Shown: piece after piece, positions 55,500 to 64,000 of the stretch
Layout: each line of letters opens with the position of its first letter
Position numbering within the stretch: position 1 is the first letter of the stretch
Assembly (NCBI RefSeq): GCF_024586455.1
Contig: NC_065921.1
Span: 49,250,574 to 49,314,573, forward strand
Length of the DNA stretch: 64,000 nt
DNA from: Bactrocera neohumeralis
Taxonomy: Eukaryota > Arthropoda > Insecta > Diptera > Tephritidae
Direction of reading: 5' to 3'
The notes under the pieces: model-generated
The model's database searches: none
What the model saw: the letters and a program-made list of their open reading frames with translations, nothing else
What the model was told of the DNA's origin: nothing
Made by a program: the position numbers and the translations under genes

Positions 55500-56828
55500 T
55501 GTCAACGATTCCAACTTCAGAGCTCGTTATGCTCTGACTCCGGCAACAAAAGCAAAGCGCAAGATAAAAAAACCCAAACACCTAAAAAAGTGGCTATACA
55601 GACCGGAATGGATCGATATATTAACATCAAGCGTAAGCTTAGTCCGCAAAACTCAACAAACGCTAAGCAAAAAATAAACCGTGGAAATGCATCTGAGCGA
55701 TCAAGCACAAATCGATTTGCGCTTTTAAGTGACAACGTTGACGGTGAGAGTAACAAAACTCTTGAAAGTCTTACAAAGGTCACTAACACTAAACCACCGC
55801 CAATATACGTAAGAGAGGAAAACTCTGGCGCTCTCGTTAAAATATTTACTGAACTTATCGGCAATAATAACTTTCATATAGTTCCGCTGTCGAAGGGAAA
55901 CATTCGAGAAACGAAAGTTCAAATATACTCCGAACAGAACTTTCGTACGTTGTCAAAATACTTAAATGAGAAAAAGATTAAATTCTACACTTATCAACTT
56001 AAAAGTGCAAAAGGCCTGCAAGTTGTTATTAAAGGTATTGAGCCAAGTGTTGAACCCATGGAAATCCACGAAGCACTTAAAGATCACGGTTTTTACCCTA
56101 AAAATGTTGTAAATATTTTTAATAAAAAGAAAATCCCACAGCCTATGTTCAAAGTTGAGTTAGAACCAGAAAACAAACAACTTGGAAAAAATTGTGTGCA
56201 CCCCATTTACAAACTACAATATTTGCTACATCGTAGGATCTCTGTGGAGGAACCGCATAAAAGAAAGGGCCCTGTACAATGCACCAATTGCCAAGAGTAT
56301 GGTCACACCAGGTCTTACTGCACACTTCGCGCAGTATGTGTAGCTTGTGGAGAGTTACATGATTCTTCCACTTGCACGTCAAACAAAAAAGACCCAAATG
56401 CAAAAAAGTGTTGAAACTGCGGTGGAAACCACACTCCAAACTACAGAGGATGTCCAGTCGACAAGGAGCTAATAAATCGGATCAACCAACGTGTAGTCTC
56501 CGAACGCAATCATAATGTACCGAACTTTGTGTCCTCCAATGTGAATCCGCTGACAGCTCCATCAAAAACCGTCACGGGCGTATCGTTTGCAAACGTCCTA
56601 AAATCAGGCCTAGGAAAACCCACAACAACAGCAACAGCGAGTCCTATTGAGCCGCAAGAACAGCAGCCCCACGTTCAATCAGGTAATCAATCGAATATCG
56701 AAGCAATGATAGCGTCAATGCAACATAGCATGATGAACTTCATAACATTCATGCAGAACACAATGCAAGAACTCATGCGAAATCAAAACACATTGCTGCA
56801 ACTGCTTGCTAACCAAAATTCAAAATAA
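55500..56828 (+). pseudogene. Jockey gag (ORF1)
   Basis: Starts in broken frames near ATG 55500. The main frame is open from 55590 to 56414, with MDRYINIKRKLSPQ and then a PRE_C2HC-type region (HIVPLSKGNIRETKVQIYSE, LQVVIKGIEPSVEPMEIHEA). Zinc knuckles CTNCQEYGHTRSYC and CVACGELHDSSTC follow. A TGA at 56412-56414 falls in the third knuckle (C-stop-NCGGNHTPNYRGC). The frame then stays open to 56826 (QSNIEAMIASMQHSMMNFIT, a Met/Gln-rich coil). Gag forms RNPs with element RNA. The single internal stop and N-terminal indels disable it. Confidence 0.85.
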
Positions 56829-59464
56829 TGAGCTCGCTTAAAATTGTTTTATGGAATGCAAATAGTATACCTCGCCATAAACTGGAACTGTCAAAATTTC
56901 TCAACGACAAGGAAATTGATATAATGCTTCTTGCAGAAACTCACCTAACCAATAAATACAACTTTAATGTATCGGGATATACCTTCTATTGTACGAATCA
57001 TCCAGATGGAAAGGCACATGGTGGAACTGGTATCTTAATCAGGAGTCGCATTAAACACCATTATTTAACTGGAATTGCTGAGAATTATTTGCAAGCAACA
57101 TCAATATGCAAGGTGACATTACTTTGTCCGCCGTTTATTGTCCCCCACGGTTCCCGATCACAGAAAAAAAATTTATAGATTTCTTCAGCTCGCTGGGAGA
57201 GTGCTTTCTTGCTGCAGGTGATTATAACGCGAAACACCCTCACTGGGGTTCCCGGTTATGTAATCCTAAAGGCAAGCAATTATATAACGCCCTTATATGT
57301 AAAGGAAACAAACTGGACTACGTGTCTCCTGGAAAGCCTACATATTCGCCGACAGACCCGAAAAAGCTGCCAGATTTAATTGACTTCGCAGTAGCTAGGA
57401 AAATTCCTCATAGCCTTATTACTGCTGAAACAATAGCAGACCTCTCATCAGACCACTCACCAGTTCTCTTCACTTTGCGGCATCAGTCACATTATAAAGA
57501 GCTACCCTATATGCTCACGTCAAAAGCTACAAACTGGTTAAAGTACAAAAAATACATCAGCACACACATAGAACTCGAACCAAATTTAAATACACCGGTC
57601 GATATTGAAAACACCATCGCAGCATTCGAATCAACCATTATAACAGCCGCCAAAATTTCAACTCCTCAAAAAGGTTATATGGAAAACAAAAACTAAAGCG
57701 TAACTAATAGGGAAATTGAAATACTAGTATTACAAAAACGACGCCTACGAAGGGAGTGGCAGGTTCATAGATCACCAGCCTCAAAACAACTGTTGAAAGC
57801 GGCCACACATGCACTGACGAGAGCCCTCAGAAGCGAGGAACAGCGTGCGCAGTACCAGTATATTCAAAAGCTGTCACCGACTAGTACAAAGCACCCGTTG
57901 TGGAAAGCACATCAAACCCTAAGTTCGCCAATAGAATGTGAAATGCCAATACGTGACAATAATGGCAAATGGGCTCGGAGTGATGCAGAAAAGTCAGCAA
58001 CCTTCGCTGCTCATCTAAAAAATGTCTTTCAGCCAAACCCAGGAACTAATGACTTTACACTTCCAACCGTACCTTATTTGATGGAATCTGAGCCAGTGAA
58101 ATTCGTACCTGAAGAGATATCAAAAATAATTATGGAGAAATTGAAACCAAGAAAAGCTCCTGGGCACGACTTAATTACTCCAAAAATGATTATTGAGCTA
58201 CTAAATTGTGCTATAATCTGTATCTGTATGTTTTTCAATGCAATCACAAAACAAGCTCACTTTCCTCAACAATGGAAAAAGTCAACTATAGTGATGATAC
58301 CTAAGCCTGGAAAGGACAAAACGCAGCCATCCTCCTATAGACCCATCAGCTTGTTATCGTGCATGTCGAAATTATTTGAAAGACTTCTTATGCTCCGCAT
58401 TAAGCCACATCTTGAAACCCACAACATAATACCATCTCATCAATTTGGCTTCAGGGAAAAGCATGGAACGATCGAGCAAGTACATAGGATCACATCTGAA
58501 ATTCGAACCGCCTTTGAAAAGGGGGAATATTGTTCTGCAATATTTCTTGATGTCGCGCAGGCTTTCGATCGAGTATGGTTAGATGGTCTTATGTACAAAA
58601 TAAAAACGCTACTCCCGCAAAACACCCACGAACTGTTTAAGTCCTACCTTTATGATGGAAATTTTGTAGTTCGATGTAACACCACTACATCTGAAGCCCA
58701 AACGATTGAAGCTGGTGTACCACAAGGCAGTGTTCTTGGCCCAATGTTATATGTTTTATACACTTCAGATATCCCAGTATGCGACCGCTTGACTATGTCT
58801 ACCTTTGCCGATGACACTGCAATAATCAGTCGCTCCAAGTGCCCAATTCATGCAAATGCGCTCCTAGGAAATCATATTGAAGCTGTGGCCAACTGGCTCG
58901 CAAACTGGAGTATAAAGGTTAACGAGCAAAAATGTAAGCACGTTACATTTACCCTAAACAAGAGCAGCTGTTCGCCTTTGACACTGAACAACGTACAAAT
59001 ACCACAAAGCAATCATGTTACTTACCTAGGGGTCCATCTGGATAGGCGACTTACTTGGCGAAACCACATAGAGGCTTAAGTTAAAGACATATTCTTTGCA
59101 CTGGCTTATTAAGTCTCGCTCAGCCCTGAGTCTAGAGTATAAAGTCATTTCATACAACACTGTTTTAAAACCAATCTGGACCTATGGGTGTGAGCTGTGG
59201 GGCAACGCGAGTAGCAGCAACATCGAAATTCTTCGTCGTGCGCAATCAAAAATTCTTCGTACAATCACCGGAGCACCGTGGTATATCCGAAATGAGAACA
59301 TCCAATGCGACTTAAGAATTCCCGACGTACGAACTGAAATAGAGCAACAAAGCGCGAAATATGCATTGAAACTTTCGGTTCACCCAAACCAACTAGCAAG
59401 ATCGTTATTGGGTGTGAACAGGAGCTCAAGATTACGTAGAAACGACTTACCAGCCCAGACGTAA
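56828..59464 (+). pseudogene. Jockey ORF2: endonuclease and reverse transcriptase
   Basis: ATG at 56828 follows the gag stop with almost no gap. Endonuclease: LLAETHLT, a frameshift near 57105, then AGDYNAKHPHWGSR and SSDHSPVLFTLR. A TAA at 57694-57696 precedes the RT frame (57793-59079). That frame has KAPGHDLITPK, SYRPISLLSCMSKLFERLL, the catalytic IFLDVAQAFDRVW, AGVPQGSVLGPMLY and STFADDTAIISRS, ending with YLGVHLDRRLTWRNHIEA and a TAA. The C-terminus resumes at 59096-59464 (KPIWTYGCELWGNASSSNIE). No RNase H domain, as in the Jockey clade. Three lesions in 2.6 kb indicate moderate age. Confidence 0.9.
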
Positions 59465-59598
59465 TATAACCAGTTTAAATAATAATCACCCATGAAGGGT
59501 GTAAATTAAGTGAGTAGTTTAAGATTCGAAAACTTATTGTTAGGCTCTTAAGTAGGGTAGATTCAATAAATAAGAGCAAAGTTAATAAAAAAAAAAAA

Positions 59599-60508
59599 GA
59601 TTACGTAAGGAATGCCAGCAAGCAAGACGCTTGTACCAAAGGTCACGTGGTACATCTGAATACACCACCCTCTAAAAACACTTCAAGCACAAAAGTAAAT
59701 TGCTAAAACAGTCAATTTAAAAAAGTAAGCAGGAATAAATCCTTAAACTGTGGGACGATATTGAAAACAACGCTTGGGGACTCGCTTATAAAACGGTAAT
59801 GGGGAAACTTCGCACTAGCGGACAAATGCCAACTTTCTCCCCAACAATTGAGAGACTAGTTTCGGTACTCTTCCCCATCCGACCCCCCTCCATCACGAGA
59901 TCGTGAGAGTACCACATACCCAGATTATACCGGCTGTTTCGAATGAAGAAGTCCGAAAAGCATGCAAACGATTAAACCCATCTAAAGCCCCGGGATTAGA
60001 TGGAATTCCGAATATAGCGCTAAAAACAGCGATTGCTAAAAACCGCTTTTCAACCATATGGAAAAGGCAATATCTGATATTACTGCCGAAACCTAATATA
60101 CCAATGACATAACCGTCCCACTTCCGGCCCCTCTGCATGGTGGAGTACCCCAGGGATATGTAATTGGGCCACTACTCTGGAACATCAGGTACCCAAAAAC
60201 GTAAACATCATTGGGTCCGCAGACGATAACGCTGTTGTGGTTATAGCAAAACACATACACGATATAGTTACGATAACCAACAGCACAATAGCGTTAATAA
60301 GCGATTGGCTCGAAACTAACGGACTGAACCTAGCGGAGAGCAAGACCGAAGCGGTACTCATTACTGGCAGAAAAGGCCGTGAAGCTGCCACGTTCAATAC
60401 AAAGGGTGTAAGCATCACTACACAACCGGCAATTAAATACTTGGGAATTATTCTTGATGCCTTGACCCGGTTAATGCTCAATAACTGTGGGCCAAAGCCA
60501 AAATAATA
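59599..60508 (+). pseudogene. R1 LINE: linker to RT fragment
   Basis: The frame resumes RLRKECQQARRLYQRSRGTS, then WGLAYKTVMGKLRTSGQMP. After a frameshift the RT start appears: EVRKACKRLNPSKAPGLDGI (59903-60112). A deletion removes the RT palm up to LPAPLCMVEYPRDM-like remnants; HGGVPQGYVIGPLLWN lies in other frames, and NVNIIGSADDNAVV holds an altered YADD (SADD). Frame 60237-60506 is the thumb (LAESKTEAVLITGRKGREAA, IKYLGIILDALTRLM). Heavily damaged. Confidence 0.75.
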
Positions 60509-61046
60509 CGTTGTCAAAAAGTCTTGCGGTATTTTCGCTAGTTTGCGGTGAAAGCGCGTAGTTCTAGTTTTGTTCGTCCCATCGGGTCATGCTATACCTT
60601 TTTGGAAAGCTCATTTCACGCGCTAACACGTGTTTGATTGATTGTCGTTGCTTTTAAGTCGTTCGTGAGTTAAAGCGTCACAAACATGGAGCAAAATAAA
60701 GAGAAAATACGGTATATTTTACAGTACTACTACGATAAAGGCAAAAATGCATCTCAAGCCGCCAATAAAATTTGTGCAGTTTATGGACCCGATATAGTTT
60801 CCATTTCCACCACACAACGATGGTTTCAACGTTTTCGTTCTGGTGTAGAGGTGGTCGAAGATGCGCCACGCTCCGGAAGGCCTGTCGTCGAAAATTGCGA
60901 TAAAATCGCTGAATTTGTCGAAAGAGACCGGCATAGTAGCAGCCTTAGCATCGGTCAAGAGCTGGGCATGAGTCATCAAAACTTCATTTCAATTTCAATA
61001 AAAAAAAATTCAATAAAAATACCTCAAGACTTTTTTGACAACCCAT
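60509..61046 (+). mobile_element. Internally deleted mariner, distinct family
   Basis: Inverted ends TTGTCAAAAAGTCTTGCGGT (from 60511) and, complemented, TTGTCAAAAAAGTCTTGAGG (to 61041). TA occurs outside each end (60507-60508 and 61047-61048). It splits the R1 frame between GPKPK and RRLLAGV. Only the N-terminal third of the transposase remains. Confidence 0.85.
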
Positions 61047-61051
61047 TATAA
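60686..61051 (+). CDS. Mariner transposase N-terminal (DNA-binding) domain only
   Basis: ATG 60686 opens MEQNKEKIRYILQYYYDKGK, followed by NASQAANKICAVYG, TTQRWFQRFRSG and EDAPRSGRPVVE. This is the paired-type helix-turn-helix and AT-hook-like GRP linker of mariner transposases. After about 100 residues (SIGQELGMSHQNF) the catalytic domain is deleted and the frame reads straight through the 3' inverted repeat to a stop at 61049-61051. The frame has no stop or shift, so a DNA-binding-only peptide could in principle be made. Confidence 0.8.
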   Translation: MEQNKEKIRYILQYYYDKGKNASQAANKICAVYGPDIVSISTTQRWFQRFRSGVEVVEDAPRSGRPVVENCDKIAEFVERDRHSSSLSIGQELGMSHQNFISISIKKNSIKIPQDFFDNPL

Positions 61052-61209
61052 GACGACTATTAGCTGGTGTACTAAAGTCAGTCGCGCTGTTCGACGCCCA
61101 ATATGGGGAAAAGCCCTCGAAATAAAATCATATCGCCGTTTTTGATATATGTCACTTGCGCGCTGAGCCGATGCTCTGCGTTCCGCACAGTATCGGAAGA
61201 CGCTGCCCT
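61047..61209 (+). pseudogene. R1 LINE post-RT fragment
   Basis: Reads RRLLAGVLKSVALFDAQ. In the adjacent frame it reads RPIWGKALEIKSYRR, then CALSRCSAFRTVSEDAALVI, the A-P-I-W-G...R-x-C-S-A-Y-R-T-V-S motif of R1-clade polyproteins. The TVSEDAALVIF frame breaks where an RNase H LINE fragment begins. Confidence 0.75.
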
Positions 61210-62336
61210 AGTAATATTTTACGTAACGCAACACACAAATTCACCACTCGACATCCTCCCTGTCTGATCAATGATAAAATACTACAGAATAAGCTTATGT
61301 TTTTGTCCATGCAAAACACACCAACAAACCTTTGCTGAACTGGAATCTAATTACACAAATAATGGCTGGAAGTTATTGTTTACGGATCGCTCCAAGTCCA
61401 CCGATTCCACTTCGTTAGCAGTTGTCACTGTCACAGGAGAAATTATTTGCAATTGGCTTCTTCCCTCAACGGCCTCTGTATTTACCGCTGAAGGATCTGC
61501 TATCCTTCATGCAGTTAATTACGCAAAAAAGACTAAAGGAAAGTTCCTCATCTGTACAGACAGCAAATCGTGTATGGCTGCAATAACGTCTCCTTCCAAT
61601 CGCAATCCCATAATAGAAGTTATCAGAGACGCGGTCATTGGTACCCCTCAGAAATTCCAAGTAATGTGGATCCCTGGCCATGCTAGTATTACAGGCACCA
61701 CTTTGCAGACCTCGCTGCGAAAAATGTAGCCAGGACTCCTGCCTTAACATACTACGTCTCATCCAAGCAAGACATTCTTAACCTTATTAAGCACAAAAGG
61801 CATCAAAAAAACGCAAGCGAACGGAAAACATTTAAACATCACTACGCGGTCATAAACCCAGCCAGAAATCGTATAATCTACTCGTCAACAGTTCCAACTA
61901 TCGCAATGAAGACATATACTCGATTAAGGATTGGACACACTATCATAATACACGCCCACTTACTATCGGGTAAAAGCCCATCCATTTGCCCCCTTTGCGA
62001 GGACACCGCTACTATCAAACACTTACTCACACTCTGTCCGATGCTTCACCCAACAGCCCACAACTCTGGCAACATTGATCTCATAAAACTACTAAGTGAA
62101 CCTTCAGAAAAAAACGTGATGATTGTATATAGATTTTTAAAAACCAACGATATGTTAAAATATATTTAAGCAAATTACATCTTTACTAACCCTTAGCAAT
62201 TAGAATTGTTCACCTAGTTATAATTACAAGACGGCTGAAGGCCTCGTAGCCAGTGCTGCGTTTATGTATTTATATAATAAAACTCTTTTTGTTATATGAA
62301 TTATTATAAATAAAAAAATAAATAAATAAATAAATT
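61210..62336 (+). pseudogene. 5'-truncated LINE with RNase H domain
   Basis: Frame 61271-61729 is an RNase H: FTDRSKSTDSTS (usual Gly replaced by Arg), AEGSAILHAVNYA, LICTDSKSCMAAI and MWIPGHASITG. A frameshift leads to FADLAAKNVARTPALTYYV, then frame 61906-62169 with a CCHC-like CPLCEDTATIKHLLTLCP. A short 3' UTR (GAAGGCCTCGTAGCC) ends in TAAA repeats at about 62305-62334. RNase H plus that tail points to the I/LOA side of LINEs rather than Jockey. It is inserted in the R1 element and truncated at its 5' end, as is common in target-primed reverse transcription. Confidence 0.8.
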
Positions 62337-62392
62337 TCGCGCTTACACACTTTAGACCTCTTGGCCAAGGAGATTCAATGCTTTACAAATGA

Positions 62393-62830
62393 CAAGTTAC
62401 CGCATAGACGGTGAATCACTGGCAAAAGAGCTGGGAGGAAAGCAGAAACGGGCGGTGGACATTCCGACTGATCCCCAACGTTGAACCATGGCTAAATAGA
62501 CCGCACGGTGAGGTAGATTTCCACCTAACTCAAATCCTCACAGGACATGGCTGCTTCAAAGCATATTTGAAACGATTCGGACACGAAAATAATAACACAT
62601 GTGATTATTGCTGAGGCGATTCTGTCGAAAATGTGGAACACACATTCTTCTATTGGCCGAAATATAATATAATCATGAGAGGCAATACTTAAAAAATGCG
62701 TTCGGTGAAGACCCAACTCCCGATAACTTGGTAAACCAAGTGGTCGAATCAGTAGAGAAGTGGAAAACTGCTTACGAAGTTGCAGGCAGGGTTATAAAAT
62801 CCCAACGTGCCAGCGTGCAGCAAACGGAGA
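62393..62830 (+). pseudogene. R1 LINE C-terminal domain
   Basis: Frame 62411-62614 reads NHWQKSWEESRNGRWTFRLI, then VEPWLNRPHGEVDFHLTQIL and GHGCFKAYLKRFGH. It reaches CDYC, then a TGA, then VENVEHTFFYWPKY, the C-x2-C...H...(C) knuckle end of R1-clade ORF2. A frameshift continues as NAFGEDPTPDNLVNQVVESV. This is the last surviving piece of the R1 element. Confidence 0.85.
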
Positions 62831-62984
62831 ATAGAGCTGATAATGTAAACAACCACGAATCAAACACACTAACATTGGCGTGACGGGAAAGGTTGGCGAC
62901 GAACAATGTACGAGAGAGGTTATTAGACCAACAAAGGTAGAGCCAACTACATGCAATTTGTAACTGAATGATTTTGACCATCAC

Positions 62985-64000
62985 GTACGCATAGGTGTCT
63001 CTCAACCATCAACGGTACCGACGTAATACTTAACGGTGGTACCGGGGAGTATCGACCAAATTTTATATATTCAACCCTACACTACATGTTGGTAACATGT
63101 CACATACTACACATTAGTTATTTACTAATCACAGAGAGTAAAGTCAGTCGGATGTTCGATATTACTGATATGGGGGGTAAGTCAAGTTTCGCTCAAATTT
63201 TTTTCGCACAAAGATACACTGTTATGACTAAAACACGCTAGCTCATTTTCATTGAGATAACACACTTATTGGCCGATATATGCGGTAAAAAATCACCAGA
63301 AAGTTCGATTACTTCTATATTAGATATATGGGGACTAAGGGAAGTATTGGTCCGATTCAACTCATTTTTGACACACCGATATATCATTGTCAGAGAAGTA
63401 CTGTCCCTGAATTTCAATTATATACCTCAGGCATTGACCGATATTTTCTAACAAAAGTCAACTGTAGGTACCGGGGTCTAAATATTTGGTACCTAGGGGC
63501 GTGAACAGTTTTTGTTGGCTTTGAACAATTTTTGGTCATAGGGTGGCATACACTAATTATTCGTGCAAAGTTTAATCCCGTTAGAAACTGAACGAATCAA
63601 ATGGAATTTAAAATTGAATTAAATGGGAAGTAGGCGTGGTTATTGCCCGATTTCACTCATTTTCACAAAGTGACGTAATAATATAAAAAAATACACGTAC
63701 TAAATTTTGTCGAAATCGATTAGTCGGGTCCCAAGATATGGGATTCTACCAAAAAGTGGGCGGTGCTACGCCCATCGTTCAATTTTTACACCGGCTCCCA
63801 CAAAGCTCTCTCATACCATCCCTGCGAGCTTTTAGTAGTTTTGAACAGGATTTCATCCAGTTTTTGTACTATTCGCGCTGAGAGAATTTGGTTGTTGTAG
63901 CTTAAGCGGTTTAAGAGATATGCACATTAAACTTATTAGAGGGCGGGCCCACGCCCACTCTTCCAAAATGTTTTCCTACAGGTGTCCCTTCCTACTGCGA
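62985..64000 (+). repeat. Dispersed repeat family B, running off the edge
   Basis: The 63465-63780 part matches the complement of about 20600-20870. It contains TACCGGGGTCTAAATATTTG, GTGGGCGGTGCTACGCCCA and GGGCGGGCCCACGCCCA, the alternating GGGCGTGG/CCACGCCC blocks of families A and B. No coding potential; the frame at 63269-63451 is chance. Its left boundary after the R1 3' UTR is unclear. Confidence 0.7.

Larger units (their letters stand above)
54773..59598 (+). mobile_element. Full-length Jockey LINE with 12-bp target duplication
   Basis: Flanked by the perfect direct repeat GATTACGTAAGG at 54761-54772 and 59599-59610, preceded by A on both sides. It ends in a 12-A tail. Inside are an A-rich internal tract (55225-55325), gag and ORF2, on one strand, 4.8 kb in all. 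The long region before gag (54773-55490) may include a second, older insertion, because the A-rich tract looks like a LINE tail. Confidence 0.9.
51600..62830 (+). mobile_element. R1-clade LINE in six pieces, split by four insertions
   Basis: Pieces are collinear on +: endonuclease end (51600-51814), linker (54674-54772), RT N-terminal region (59599-60508), post-RT (61047-61209) and C-terminal domain (62393-62830), with a possible gag scrap before them. They are separated by a Helitron (51815-54673), a Jockey (54773-59598), a mariner (60509-61046) and an RNase H LINE fragment (61210-62336). Reading frame continuity across the Helitron and Jockey boundaries shows these are one element. Confidence 0.85.

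Noticed and set aside
63269..63451. 60-codon frame near the right edge
   Set aside because: Lies inside dispersed repeat B, with no similarity to a protein family.

Overview
The window is eukaryotic, AT-rich and packed with transposable elements. It most likely comes from a true fly (Diptera, Brachycera), perhaps tephritid-like. The basis is 60-70 nt GT-AG introns, ATGTACATAC-type microsatellites, R1/Jockey/mariner/Helitron/P-type elements of insect flavour, and an insect-like deoxyhypusine synthase pseudogene. The taxon is an inference. I see no intact single-copy host gene, rRNA, tRNA or CRISPR array. Almost every supportable reading frame belongs to a mobile element, most of them broken.

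Layout. 1-2.4 kb: a LINE C-terminal scrap, then non-coding DNA. 2.4-6.1 kb: a PIF/Harbinger element with a MADF-BESS gene on + whose intron holds the transposase on -, flanked by hAT-type MITEs and followed by a Helitron helicase scrap. 7.9-8.6 kb: a mariner fragment and a dispersed repeat. 9.4-13.7 kb: a minisatellite and a decayed Helentron (Rep, Pif1 helicase, endonuclease). 14-20.9 kb: two inverted-repeat elements, a LINE scrap and degenerate dispersed repeats. 20.9-25.1 kb: a second mariner copy, a deleted Harbinger, a Helitron N-terminus with tandem repeats behind it, and an inverted copy of the Harbinger 3' end. 25.2-27.6 kb: a Helitron Rep gene with 23-residue repeats. 28.2-30.6 kb: a THAP/P-element-like transposase remnant with a MITE in its intron. 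31.1-37.1 kb: a deoxyhypusine synthase pseudogene cut by a Jockey LINE that itself carries two insertions. 37.2-40.7 kb: a 108-bp tandem repeat and a Ty3/gypsy element whose LTR holds a hAT MITE. 40.7-44 kb: a second, convergent two-gene Harbinger split by a 1.7-kb Helitron. 45-50.5 kb: a TTAA-flanked MITE, a decayed transposase, a third mariner copy and an inverted sibling of the 1.7-kb Helitron. 51-62.8 kb: one R1-clade retrotransposon cut into pieces by a Helitron, a full-length Jockey with 12-bp target duplications, a deleted mariner and an RNase H-bearing LINE 3' fragment. 63-64 kb: a dispersed repeat running off the edge.

How it works together: this is a nested graveyard in which target-site duplications and reading-frame continuity give the order of insertion. 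Transposases, Reps and reverse transcriptases would act on their own element families. The DNA-binding partners (MADF-BESS, Myb/SANT) belong to the PIF/Harbinger elements. Alignments described here were made by eye.
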